From Verrucomicrobiaceae bacterium (GTDB taxonomy: Bacteria; Verrucomicrobiota; Verrucomicrobiia; Verrucomicrobiales; Verrucomicrobiaceae), in NCBI GenBank assembly GCA_016795375.1, contig JAEUHJ010000209.1, positions 1 through 34,923 of the forward strand: a stretch of 34,923 nt of DNA, in the 5' to 3' direction. Positions 18,334 to 26,067 of the stretch are shown here, piece by piece (the first letter of the stretch is position 1; every line of letters begins with the position of its first letter). Position numbers and translations under genes: made by a program. The notes beneath the pieces are model-generated. The model did no database searches and was not told the DNA's origin. It saw only the letters and a program-made list of their open reading frames with translations.

Positions 18334-18593
18334 CAGGCTGCGGGTCGGCGTTTTTCTCCCAGAAACGCGGCCAGCGCTCCTGCCGTGGCAAAGCGCTCAC
18401 GCGTCATCTCGGACGGCTGGACGGTCACCTGGAAGCGCGTCTCGATGTGCAGCAGCAGCTGCATCATCGCCATCGAGTCCAGGCCCATCGCGAAAAGATC
18501 CGTGTCCGGCGCGATCCGGTCTTGCGGCTCGACAATATGCTCGGTGGTGAGCAGCTCGATCACGGCGGCGGGGGTGATGTTTGTTTCAGGCAT
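18333..18593 (-). CDS. Acyl carrier protein
   Basis: An 86-residue stand-alone carrier protein. The phosphopantetheine attachment motif DLFAMGLDSMAMMQLLLHIE holds Ser40, and helix IV-like AGALAAFLGEKR ends the domain. The frame is open 180 bases further upstream across the promoter region of the divergent trpC; the ATG at 18593 gives a normal ACP length. Its stop codon overlaps the start of the condensation-fold gene (TGATG), so the two are coupled. The context suggests a dedicated carrier for that enzyme rather than the fatty-acid synthase ACP, which normally lies beside fab genes. This is inferred. Confidence 0.85.
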   Translation of the reverse strand: MPETNITPAAVIELLTTEHIVEPQDRIAPDTDLFAMGLDSMAMMQLLLHIETRFQVTVQPSEMTRERFATAGALAAFLGEKRRPAA

Positions 18594-18702
18594 TGTCTGG
18601 AGAAAGCCCGCATCACCTCCCGCGTCAAGAATCCGCTGCGTGCGTATTTTGGCATCATGCGGAGGTTGCACAACGCCCGCGTGCCGCCACCATGCGCGCC
18701 CC

Positions 18703-19497
18703 ATGAACAAGCTGGACGAAATCATCGCCCACAAGCACACCGAGCTGCAACGTCTGCTGCCCCGCGCTGACAAACTCCGCGCCGCCGCGATGCAGCGCGA
18801 CGACGTGCGTTCCTTTTATGACGCCCTGCGCGCCGATCCCACGCGGCTGAGCATCATCGCCGAGGTCAAACGCGCCTCGCCCTCCGCCGGCACCATCGCC
18901 GCCGATTTCGACCCGCTCACCATCGCCCGTGGTTATGAGAAGGCCGGCGCCAGCGCCATCTCCGTCCTCACGGACGAAAAATACTTCCAGGGCCGCCTCG
19001 ATTACCTCACGCTCATCCGCGAGCAGCTCGACATCCCCTGCCTGCGCAAAGATTTCATCATCCACGAGGCGCAGATATTCGAGGCCGTCGTCGCCGGGGC
19101 GGACGCCATCCTGCTCATCGTCGCCGCGCTCGACCAGCCGACGCTCGAACACCTCCTGGAGGTCGCCCAGACCTTCCAGCTTGATGCGTTGGTCGAAGTC
19201 CACGACCTGCCCGAGCTCGAACGCGCCCTCGCCACCGACGCGCGCATCATCGGCGTGAACAACCGCAATCTGAAGAGTTTCACCGTCGATCTCGGCACCA
19301 CCGAGGATCTCGCCGAGGAAGTGCCCGACGACATCGTCCTCGTCGCCGAAAGCGGCATCAAAACGCCCGCTGACGCCCTCCGTCTCGCCGAGGCCGGCGC
19401 CGATTCGCTGCTCATCGGCGAAACGCTCATGCGCAGCCAGAACATCATGGCTGATCTGCCCGCCCTGCGCGTCGTCGTGCCGGAGCGGCATGTTTGA
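18703..19497 (+). CDS. trpC: Indole-3-glycerol phosphate synthase
   Basis: Tryptophan pathway enzyme that closes the indole ring of CdRP. The 264-residue TIM barrel shows IIAEVKRASPSAG (Lys56), GASAISVLTDEKYFQG, LRKDFIIHEAQIFEA with the catalytic Lys, LDALVEVHD, IIGVNNRNLKSFTVDL, VLVAESGIKTP and ADSLLIGETLMRS, all in family order. Length is normal and it is monofunctional, with no TrpF fusion. No other trp gene adjoins it. The start at 18703 is preferred to the ATG at 18691, because homology begins with NKLDEIIAHKH. Confidence 0.95.
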   Translation: MNKLDEIIAHKHTELQRLLPRADKLRAAAMQRDDVRSFYDALRADPTRLSIIAEVKRASPSAGTIAADFDPLTIARGYEKAGASAISVLTDEKYFQGRLDYLTLIREQLDIPCLRKDFIIHEAQIFEAVVAGADAILLIVAALDQPTLEHLLEVAQTFQLDALVEVHDLPELERALATDARIIGVNNRNLKSFTVDLGTTEDLAEEVPDDIVLVAESGIKTPADALRLAEAGADSLLIGETLMRSQNIMADLPALRVVVPERHV

Positions 19498-19539
19498 AGA
19501 TGTCCGCCGTGTGTTCGCGGACGGCTTCGTCCTGGAGGG

Positions 19540-19574
19540 TGAAAACAATGAGCAGCCAGTGCTGGCTGCTCATT
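19540..19574 (-). terminator. Terminator-like palindrome between trpC and the sugar dehydrogenase gene
   Basis: A perfect palindrome pairs 19547-19559 (AATGAGCAGCCAG) with 19562-19574. On the minus strand it lies 25 bases after the sugar dehydrogenase stop and is followed by GTTTTCACC. It is also 50 bases after trpC on the plus strand, so it may serve both convergent genes, although the plus side lacks a T run. Confidence 0.6.
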
Positions 19575-19599
19575 GGAATCACCGGCTGATGGAGAGGTG

Positions 19600-20967
19600 C
19601 TATTTCTTCTGCAAAGGCGCTGTTTCAGCACCCGCAGGCACTTTATCGGCCGGAACGAGCTTCCAGAGCGCGCCGCGTTCGCTGGTGTAGGGATCGACGG
19701 GGCCGCCGTAGTTCGCGGTGGCGTGGGTGAGGTAGAGATTGCCCTCGGCATCAAAACCGCTGCCGGTGGGGCGCAGCGGAGTGTCGAGATCGAGCAGCTC
19801 CTGCATCTGGTATTTGCCGCCGTCCTTGGCGATGCCCCAGACTTTGCCACTGCCCCAGTCGGCGCAGAAGTAAATGCCTTCGAGGCTCGCGTGGGCCTTG
19901 CTGCGGCTGACGCCGATGTTGATCACGCAGTTGCCCTGATCGACGTGGCTGTATTCGGCCACGGGCAGGATGCCCACGCGCGCGGTGCCTTCGCCGTCCA
20001 CGTTGGTGGAGGTGCCGTCCGCATTCTTTTTCTCGACCTGCGGGAAGACATGGCTGCCGCACATGAACTTCCAGCCGTAGTTCTCGCCGCCTTTGCTGCT
20101 CGCGGGCTGCATGTTGATTTCTTCCCAGTGATTCTGGCCGATGTCGGCGATCCAAAGATCACCTGTCTTCGAATCAAAGCTGAAGGTCCACGGATTGCGC
20201 AGGCCGTAGGCCCAGATTTCAGGGCGGGCTTTCGGATGAATCTTCGAGAAGGCCAGCTCGGTGACGCCGAACAACGTCATCTGCTGCGGCAGCGTGAGGA
20301 AGGGGTTGTCTTTCGGCACGCTGTAATTGCGGTCGGGCGTGGAGGTGTCCACATCGATGCGGAGCATCTTGCCCATGTGCGTGTGCAGATCCTGGCCGGC
20401 GCTGATGACATCGCCCTCCCAGCCGCCATCACCGCTGCCGATGTAAAGGAAACCGTCAGGCCCGAACGCGATCTGGCCGCCGTGATGATTGCAGTAGGGG
20501 AAGTCGAGCTGCATGAGCACCTTGATGCTGTCCATGTCGGCTTGATCGGGCTTGTCCTTCTTCGCTTTGACCTCGCAGACCAGGCTGGCGCCGTTGAACC
20601 ACATGTCGGAGTAGCAAAAGAAGATGCGGCCGTTCTCCTTGAACTTCGGATGGAACGCCACGCTGAACAGGCCGAGTTCAAGGAAGGAGCTGATGGTCTT
20701 GTCCTTGATGTCGAGGAAGGGCTTTTTGTTCACTTTGCCGTCTTTGACGATCTGGATCACACCCGGGCGCTCGCATACAAACAGACGACCGCTGCCATCC
20801 GGCGCACCGGCGACGGCGACGGGATCGACGAGGCCGTCCGCGATCTTCACGAGGGCGATGGCAGGATTGCCAGGCAGTTTGCCGCCGGGCTGGATGGTGT
20901 CGGCTCGGGAGAGCGCGGGGAGGGCCAGCAGGCCGAGCGCGAGCTTGAGGATGTGATGCAATTTCAT
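19600..20967 (-). CDS. Exported PQQ-dependent sugar dehydrogenase-like protein (GSDH/HIPL family)
   Basis: A 455-residue secreted beta-propeller of the soluble glucose/sorbosone dehydrogenase family. A signal peptide (MKLHHILKLALGLLALPALSRA) leads to propeller blades with ADGLVDPVAVAGAPDGSGRLFVCERPG, LGLFSVAFHPKF, NHHGGQIAFGPDGFLYIGSGDGG (the catalytic His region), IWAYGLRNPWTFSFD, IADIGQNHWEEIN, NYGWKFMCG and the Cys-containing FCADWGSGKVWG. The family oxidises sugars with PQQ, or has unknown substrates in the HIPL branch; which applies is open. The start at 20967 gives the signal peptide. No PQQ biosynthesis gene is nearby. Confidence 0.86.
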   Translation of the reverse strand: MKLHHILKLALGLLALPALSRADTIQPGGKLPGNPAIALVKIADGLVDPVAVAGAPDGSGRLFVCERPGVIQIVKDGKVNKKPFLDIKDKTISSFLELGLFSVAFHPKFKENGRIFFCYSDMWFNGASLVCEVKAKKDKPDQADMDSIKVLMQLDFPYCNHHGGQIAFGPDGFLYIGSGDGGWEGDVISAGQDLHTHMGKMLRIDVDTSTPDRNYSVPKDNPFLTLPQQMTLFGVTELAFSKIHPKARPEIWAYGLRNPWTFSFDSKTGDLWIADIGQNHWEEINMQPASSKGGENYGWKFMCGSHVFPQVEKKNADGTSTNVDGEGTARVGILPVAEYSHVDQGNCVINIGVSRSKAHASLEGIYFCADWGSGKVWGIAKDGGKYQMQELLDLDTPLRPTGSGFDAEGNLYLTHATANYGGPVDPYTSERGALWKLVPADKVPAGAETAPLQKK

Positions 20968-21061
20968 GGCTGGGTGTGGAAGAACGGCGAGGCTATGAAA
21001 CCGCGTTCCAGTCGGCAAGCATGAAATCTATCCCGCCCGCGCGCGGCAGGATATTGCATCC

Positions 21062-21694
21062 TCACAGTGTCTGGATGAACCGATCCGCCTCCGCGATAGA
21101 GCGGTTCATCTGCTCCAGCAGGTGCTGGATGTCGCCCTGGATGTCGTCCGCCTTGCCGCGCAGGGAGCCGATGGCCGCCGCGTTGAGGTTGTGCTTCAAA
21201 TAGAGCACCTGGTCGCGGAACTGGCGCAAAACGGGATCCATCGTGGACTCGGCGGCATGGAGGGAGCTCGACAGCGGCTCGAACCGGGCGCGCGTGTCCG
21301 CCAGCTTCCGGCGGCTGTCAGCGGCGAGGGAGGCGTTCTCATACTGGCGGATCTCCTTCTCCCACTCGCGGAAAAGATCGCGCGCCACGGTGTCCACCTC
21401 GCGGATGCGGCCGCGCACGGCGGTCGCCCGCGCCTCGCAGCTTTCATACTCGCCTTTGAAGCGGTTGTAGGCGCTCTCGAGGCTGCCGCCGTTGTAGTTC
21501 GTGAGCTTCTTGAGCTGTGTCAGCGCGTCCTGGAACTGCTCACCGGCCTTCTTCTGCTCCCCACGCGCCTTTTTGACGGCGCTCTTGAGCAGGTCGCGCT
21601 TCTCATAGCCCAGCTTCTCCCAGGCGGCGTAGTAGATGGAGTTGCAGGAGACGAGGGCCAGCAGCGCGGCGGAGAGGATGAGGCGGGGGGACAT
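21062..21694 (-). CDS. DUF2959 family lipoprotein
   Basis: A 210-residue protein with a leader ending in the lipobox LVSC (Cys17). The mature part is almost all helical and matches the DUF2959 pattern: SIYYAAWEKLGYEKRDLLKSAVKKARGEQKKAGEQFQDALTQLK, then FKGEYESCEARATAVRGRIREVDTVARDLFREWEKEI, then a final helical hairpin (DPVLRQFRDQVLYLKHNLNAAAIGSLRG). It is probably a periplasmic or outer-membrane-attached coiled-coil protein. Function unknown across the family. The ATG at 21694 places the lipobox at the usual distance. It is separated from the sugar dehydrogenase gene downstream by 94 bases. Confidence 0.82.
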   Translation of the reverse strand: MSPRLILSAALLALVSCNSIYYAAWEKLGYEKRDLLKSAVKKARGEQKKAGEQFQDALTQLKKLTNYNGGSLESAYNRFKGEYESCEARATAVRGRIREVDTVARDLFREWEKEIRQYENASLAADSRRKLADTRARFEPLSSSLHAAESTMDPVLRQFRDQVLYLKHNLNAAAIGSLRGKADDIQGDIQHLLEQMNRSIAEADRFIQTL

Positions 21695-21769
21695 GAAAAC
21701 AGGATTAACAGAGTGAGCCTGGAAACTCAATCCCGTTAACTCTGTAAATCTCTTCGCAGTCCTGACGGC

Positions 21770-22126
21770 TCAGCCCACGAACTTCAGATTGCCCACCTGT
21801 CCTGCCGCCATGGCGGCGTGCTGCGCGTCGGTGCAGGAGGAGCCGGTCGGCGCGTCGGCGGCGGCGTCGCTTTTCACGAGCAGGCCGTTCTGCGTCATCC
21901 ATGCCTCCACCTCGTCACCGCTGATGTCGGCGAGCATGGTGCCGTTGATCTCAACACAGGGGGACAGCGGCTGGCCGCTCTTCTGCTCCATCTCCCAGCG
22001 GAAGGCGGGGTTCTTGATGATGTCCTTCTCCTCGAAGGCCAGGTCGTATTTGCGGAAGATGGCGCGGACGCCTTCGCTCCAGCCACAGTAGGTTTTCAGG
22101 TAGGCGGTGATTCGGGGTGTTTGCAT
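21770..22126 (-). CDS. Glutaredoxin-like thioredoxin-fold protein
   Basis: A 118-residue protein whose first 80 residues are a glutaredoxin fold: ITAYLKTYCGWSEGVRAIFRKYDLAFEEKDIIKNP, then a cis-proline strand (LSPCVEINGTML) and ISGDEVEAWM. The active site is CGWS with Cys14 only, so a monothiol mechanism is expected. A second Cys lies next to the cis-proline. An alanine-rich tail of about 35 residues has an extra Cys and is unlike typical glutaredoxins. Probably cytoplasmic redox or glutathione-linked; the substrate is unknown. Confidence 0.8.
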   Translation of the reverse strand: MQTPRITAYLKTYCGWSEGVRAIFRKYDLAFEEKDIIKNPAFRWEMEQKSGQPLSPCVEINGTMLADISGDEVEAWMTQNGLLVKSDAAADAPTGSSCTDAQHAAMAAGQVGNLKFVG

Positions 22127-22192
22127 GATTTGCGTTGGGTTTACGCCGCGAGCCTAGCGGCAGACGCGGCGAATGCAACCTTCCCGCCGCCC

Positions 22193-24403
22193 TCACCGCC
22201 ACCCCAGCTTCTCCTTGAGAAACTCGAACGTGCCCACGCCGTGGATGGTGTGCGGCCCGTCGAAGTGCTCGATGGTCGTGTTCCCGCCGATGCGCAGCTT
22301 GTCATAAAGGCGGCGGACCTTGGCGAACTCGTAGTTCACCCATTCGTCGGTGCCCACGCCGTCGTTGTGGCCGCGCTCCACCATGAACGGCCGCGGGGCG
22401 ATCAGCGCGGCCATCTCCGCATAGTTGAAGGTGCGGCCCATGTTCCACTCCCAGATCTCGTATTCGTGCGTGTGCGTGTAGTTCATCGGCATGTCCGTGC
22501 TCACGCACTTGCGCACCCATTCGTTGAAGTCGCCGCTGCAGATGCTCAGGCAGTAGTCTTTGAGCACCGCAGGCGTGCGCATGGCGGATTTCCCGCCGTA
22601 GCTCAGTCCGTAGAAGGCGATCTTCTCCGGCAGCGTGAAGGGCTGCGCCTTCAGCCACTCGAGGATGCGCTGGTGCTGGCCGTTGATGACGCTGTAGAGC
22701 GTGAGGCCCAGCGGGTTGAGCTTTCGCTGCAAAGTACGGAAGGCGTGCATGCCGCGATACGGATTGTGCGGTGCGAAGGTGATGAATCCTTGTTCGGCGA
22801 GGCGCAAGGTGAAGGCTTTGTAGGCTCCGAAGGCGCGGTTCTTCTCGTCGGTGGTGATCGTGTCCTCCGGTATCCCCTCCAATCCATGCTGGCAGACGAC
22901 GACGGGGCGCCTCTCGCCGGGCTTGAGATCCTTCGGCAAACACAGCCAGCCCCACGCGAACACATCCTGCCACACGTCGAGCGTGACCTCGTAAATCGAC
23001 ACCTTGTCCGTCTCGTGCACAAAGCGGCTCCTCGCGTTCACCGGCTTGTCGGGATCAGGCAGGCGGCCGATGACCTCGTTCCAGAAGCGGTCCCGCTCCT
23101 TCGCGGTGTGCGCCTCAAACTCCACGAGGGATTTCAGGGGCAGCTTCTTCCAGAACGTCTCGTCGCGCTCCCTCTCCGTGCTGAAGATGAGCCGTTGCGT
23201 GAATGCCTCCAGCTCGCGCACGAGGCGCTTCTGGCGGGTGGCGTCCGGCTTGATCGCGATCGTGGCTCCGGTGACTTTGAGCGACTTCAGCGCCGCCTCC
23301 GCGTTGTCCTCCGGCAGCAGGTGGCGGATGATTTCCGCATTGTTCGTCTCCTGCGTGGCGGAGAGGATGCGGCCGGTGGGCGCGAGCGCCCTCGCGCGGG
23401 CGATTTCGGCATCAAAGGCGGCCAGATCCGGCGCGGTGAGCTTTCCGGGCGCGGCGATGGCTCTCACCCCTTTCGGAGCCTCCATCGAAACCACACGGTT
23501 CGGGTAAAAGAGATGCTGCAGCACCAGCGGACGCGGCGCGATGAGGCTGGCGATCTCCGCGTCGCCCAGATCACGCAGCAGGCCGAAGACATTCCGTTCG
23601 ATGGGCTCCTGCCACACGCCCTCACGTGGCGCGAAGTAGCCCATTGAGTACACACTGTCGATGCGCTCGTCGATCGCTGCGGCGTGCAGCGCCTGCATCC
23701 CGCCTTCGCCGATGCCGGCGATGAGCAGCGGCACCTGCTCCGGCTGCGATTTGAACCAGTCCACGATGGAGAGCGCCTTCTGCACCTCATAGCCGATGAG
23801 GTGGCGACCCAGCTCATAGCTCTGGCGATACACCCACTCGCGATGCGAGCAATTCGTCCTCGCGTTGAACTTGTCATTCGTGCTGAACTCCGAATCGCGG
23901 TTCACCAGCGCCGGGATGACGACCTCGCAGCCCGTCGTGAGCAGCCATTCGTCCACCAGCTTCTCCGGCGTGCCGTCCGCGTCCGGCAGGTAGATCACCC
24001 GCGCATGCGGTTTGCCCTTGGGCTGAATGTAAAGCCCCTCGCCATGCACACCGTCGAACACCGGCCAGCGCACGCGGAAGACGCGGCATTGCTCCGTCTC
24101 ATGCAGCAGCGCCGGAGCCGCCGTGTCACCGACAAGCTCGAGCGCGGTGAACGGAACCCGCGCATCCACGATGCCCAGCGCCGCCTTCAGCTTCTCCCGC
24201 GTCGGCTTGCGCGCCGTCTTCGACTCCTCGATAAGCCGCAGCGCCATCCTGTCGATCCCCGCGACCATCGAGGCGGAGAAATCCGAATTGGGCGTGAGTA
24301 GTGTGGTGCCGGGGAGCGTCTGGGCACCTGCAAAAGTGGTCGTGATGACAGATAAAAAGATCGGCAGACAGGTTGGAAGGTGCATGAGGAGCATACGCGC
24401 CAT
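22193..24403 (-). CDS. Exported two-domain alpha/beta-hydrolase (one active, one degenerate nucleophile)
   Basis: A 736-residue secreted protein with a signal peptide-like N-terminus (cleavage near FAGAQ, residues 24-28; the exact ATG is uncertain because several are in frame). It contains two related alpha/beta-hydrolase units. The second (about 440-736) has the nucleophile elbow YGLSYGGKSAM with Ser601, a NYAEMAALIAPRPFMVERGHNDGV block and a late His (about 718). The first (about 85-300) has the same order, but its elbow reads AGIGEGGMQ (230-235), so the Ser is replaced by Gly, followed by AEIASLIAPRPLVLQ. It is related to dienelactone hydrolase/acetyl-xylan-esterase-type proteins of Planctomycetota and Verrucomicrobiota. 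A polysaccharide esterase role is an inference. Confidence 0.78.
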   Translation of the reverse strand: MARMLLMHLPTCLPIFLSVITTTFAGAQTLPGTTLLTPNSDFSASMVAGIDRMALRLIEESKTARKPTREKLKAALGIVDARVPFTALELVGDTAAPALLHETEQCRVFRVRWPVFDGVHGEGLYIQPKGKPHARVIYLPDADGTPEKLVDEWLLTTGCEVVIPALVNRDSEFSTNDKFNARTNCSHREWVYRQSYELGRHLIGYEVQKALSIVDWFKSQPEQVPLLIAGIGEGGMQALHAAAIDERIDSVYSMGYFAPREGVWQEPIERNVFGLLRDLGDAEIASLIAPRPLVLQHLFYPNRVVSMEAPKGVRAIAAPGKLTAPDLAAFDAEIARARALAPTGRILSATQETNNAEIIRHLLPEDNAEAALKSLKVTGATIAIKPDATRQKRLVRELEAFTQRLIFSTERERDETFWKKLPLKSLVEFEAHTAKERDRFWNEVIGRLPDPDKPVNARSRFVHETDKVSIYEVTLDVWQDVFAWGWLCLPKDLKPGERRPVVVCQHGLEGIPEDTITTDEKNRAFGAYKAFTLRLAEQGFITFAPHNPYRGMHAFRTLQRKLNPLGLTLYSVINGQHQRILEWLKAQPFTLPEKIAFYGLSYGGKSAMRTPAVLKDYCLSICSGDFNEWVRKCVSTDMPMNYTHTHEYEIWEWNMGRTFNYAEMAALIAPRPFMVERGHNDGVGTDEWVNYEFAKVRRLYDKLRIGGNTTIEHFDGPHTIHGVGTFEFLKEKLGWR

Positions 24404-24502
24404 TCGGTACCAGCTTCTCCAAAGGAGATGAATATCCTCCCGTACTCTCGTCCGCCAGATCGAGGAGATGCCGTGCGTCATCCATGTGTGGGAATCTGTT
24501 TT

Positions 24503-24576
24503 ACCGCTGATGCGTCGCTAACGTGACGCTGATGGCTCTGCATTTATCAGCGTCATATGAGCGTCAAATTAGCGGT
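24503..24576. repeat. Long imperfect inverted repeat between the ArsR-like and hydrolase genes
   Basis: Arms 24503-24533 and 24546-24576 match at about 24 of 31 positions around a 12-base centre. They contain repeated TGACGCT/AGCGTCA boxes. On the plus strand the right arm is followed by TCTTTTG. It is located 62 bases beyond the ArsR-like stop and 100 bases before the hydrolase start. It could be a regulatory element, a weak terminator or a mobile repeat. Confidence 0.55.
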
Positions 24577-24637
24577 TCTTTTGTCCGCGATTGCCCTCAA
24601 CATGCTGACCTGAGACATGTTCTGAAAGCGGGACTGC

Positions 24638-24982
24638 TCAACAGCGCACGATGCAGCAGCCGAAGTCCAGGATGCGGACGCCCTCCGGCGTGGTGAGGGG
24701 CTTCATCTGTGGGGCGAGTTGATAGACCGACCGCCTGGCGTCCTGCGGGTGGTCTTCGCGGAGGATCAGTCCGGACTTCGCCAGCACCTCGCAGTGTTTG
24801 CGCAGGAGGTCGCGGCGCTTCGCCTGGGAGCCGCCCATTCCGGCCACGGCGTGCGGCTGGCCGTCGAAGAGCGCGCTGAGAATCTGCCGCCGGGTCGGAT
24901 CGCTCAGGGCCAGGAAAACCGTGTCGGTGCCGATGGGACGGACGGTCGTGGTGACCGCGGTGAAAGCAGCGGGCGCGTTCAT
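24638..24982 (-). CDS. ArsR-type winged-helix transcriptional regulator
   Basis: A 114-residue regulator. FLALSDPTRRQILSALFDGQPHAVAGMGG and DLLRKHCEVLAKSGLILRE form the winged helix of ArsR/SmtB proteins, with the recognition helix around KHCEVLAKSG. The wing carries RRSVYQLAP. The C-terminus ends in DFGCCIVRC, with three cysteines; together with Cys in the recognition helix, it could be a thiol or metal sensor, but this is inferred. The frame extends upstream without a plausible start; the ATG at 24982 gives the conserved N-terminus. It is divergent from the RIC gene, with a shared 218-base region that holds several hairpins and an FNR-like box, so it may regulate itself and that gene. Confidence 0.8.
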   Translation of the reverse strand: MNAPAAFTAVTTTVRPIGTDTVFLALSDPTRRQILSALFDGQPHAVAGMGGSQAKRRDLLRKHCEVLAKSGLILREDHPQDARRSVYQLAPQMKPLTTPEGVRILDFGCCIVRC

Positions 24983-25058
24983 GAGGCTGGAGTGTGTCAA
25001 AACGCAACGCAAAACATAATGCCGGAGCCTCGGGGGTGGAGGGACGGTTGATCTGTGG

Positions 25059-25122
25059 CCCGGCTCGCTGAGCCGGGGGGGCAGCGCACCGGGGGCAGCG
25101 CTCCCCGGCTGCAAGGGCGCCC
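25059..25122. other. Cluster of three GC-rich hairpins in a divergent promoter region
   Basis: Three short palindromes lie in a row: CCCGGCTC-GCT-GAGCCGGG (25059-25077), CCGGGG...CCCCGG (25089-25108, eight-base loop) and GGGCGCCC (25115-25122). No gene or T-run is seen. They sit between the ArsR-like start and the FNR-like box. Confidence 0.55.
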
Positions 25123-25148
25123 CTGATGGCAAAGTGGATGCGGGGGGA

Positions 25149-25166
25149 CGTTGACTTCGGTCAACG
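25149..25166. promoter_or_regulatory. FNR/DNR-like operator upstream of the RIC gene
   Basis: A perfect palindrome CGTTGAC-TTCG-GTCAACG has the TTGAC-N4-GTCAA core, close to the FNR/DNR consensus TTGAT-N4-ATCAA. Its centre lies 43 bases before the ATG at 25201. A gene for a Crp/Fnr protein with the matching E-x-x-S-R recognition helix is encoded at 31995. Confidence 0.75.
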
Positions 25167-25200
25167 CATGACCGCCGGGGCGGGGCCATCGTGCGGCCCT

Positions 25201-25944
25201 ATGAGCCACCACCCCAATGTCATCTCTCCTCCTGGAACGCCGCTCCCCGACCGCACCGTGGGGGAACTCGTCGCCGAGCGCCCGGGCCGCTCCCGCATTT
25301 TCCAGTCTTTCAAAATCGACTTCTGCTGCCAGGGCGCGCGCACGGTGCGCGAGGCCTGCGCGAACAAGGGCGTGGCGCTGGATGCCGTGATCGAGCAGAT
25401 CGAGGCGGAACTGGCGGACAAGACGCCCGTCGGCAAGAATCCGGCGGAGCTGCCGCTGCCGGAGCTGGTGGCTCACATCGTGGAGACGCATCACGAATTT
25501 CTGCGCCGGGAGCTGCCGCGTCTCTATGCGATGTCGCAGCGCGTGGCGCAGGTGCATGGCGGGCACACGCCGTCGCTGGTGGAAGTTTTCAAGGTGTTCA
25601 ACGGCCTCTCCGAGGAACTCACCGACCACATGATGAAGGAGGAGCAGGTGCTCTTTCCGGCAATCACGGCGCTGAGTCGCGGTCAGGCGGGTCCGTCCAA
25701 TCTCGACGCGCCGGTCGCCTGCATGATGCACGAGCATGAGGACGCGGGCGCGGCGCTGGAGCGGCTGCGCGAGTTGAGCCACGGCTTCCAGCCGCCGCCG
25801 GAGGCATGCAACACCTACCGAGCACTTTTCGCCGGTCTGGCGGATCTGGAGGAGGATCTGCACCGGCACATCCATCTGGAGAACGCGGTGCTTTTCCCCG
25901 CCGCAAAAGCGCTGACCTCCGCCAAAACGCCGGCCGCCGCATGA
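25201..25944 (+). CDS. Iron-sulfur cluster repair di-iron protein (RIC/ScdA/YtfE family)
   Basis: A 247-residue cytoplasmic di-iron hemerythrin-like protein that repairs iron-sulfur clusters after nitrosative stress. The N-terminal ScdA_N domain (about 18-75) has the motif SFKIDFCCQGARTVREAC (Cys42-Cys43). The hemerythrin domain follows with His97/98, H143-x-x-x-E147, His177 and His179, and H223-x-x-x-E227, the expected carboxylate-bridged di-iron ligands. ATG 25201 lies just where the conserved N-terminus begins; upstream codons at 25126-25198 would add an odd tail across the FNR-like box. A strong terminator follows at 25975. It is divergent from the ArsR-like gene and likely under FNR/DNR-type control. 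Confidence 0.92.
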   Translation: MSHHPNVISPPGTPLPDRTVGELVAERPGRSRIFQSFKIDFCCQGARTVREACANKGVALDAVIEQIEAELADKTPVGKNPAELPLPELVAHIVETHHEFLRRELPRLYAMSQRVAQVHGGHTPSLVEVFKVFNGLSEELTDHMMKEEQVLFPAITALSRGQAGPSNLDAPVACMMHEHEDAGAALERLRELSHGFQPPPEACNTYRALFAGLADLEEDLHRHIHLENAVLFPAAKALTSAKTPAAA

Positions 25945-25974
25945 GGATGTCCCGTCAGCCTTGCTGACGTCACA

Positions 25975-26019
25975 ACCGGCAGGACCGCCAGCCCCCAGGC
26001 GGCCTGCCGGTCTTTTTTT
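25975..26019 (+). terminator. Strong rho-independent terminator after the RIC gene
   Basis: ACCGGCAGG plus CCGCC (25975-25989, one bulged A) pairs with GGCGG plus CCTGCCGGT (25998-26011) around an eight-base loop. A CTTTTTTTG tract follows. It is 31 bases after the RIC stop and separates RIC from the convergent norF/norE. Confidence 0.92.
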
Positions 26020-26067
26020 GCGCGGCGCGGGGAGGCGGGGCGGTGGCAACGCGGCCCGGCGGGATGA

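Noticed and set aside
21704..21745. Inverted repeat ACAGAGT...ACTCTGT before the DUF2959 gene
   Set aside because: Only seven pairs with a 24-base loop and no T-run; too weak to call a terminator or operator.
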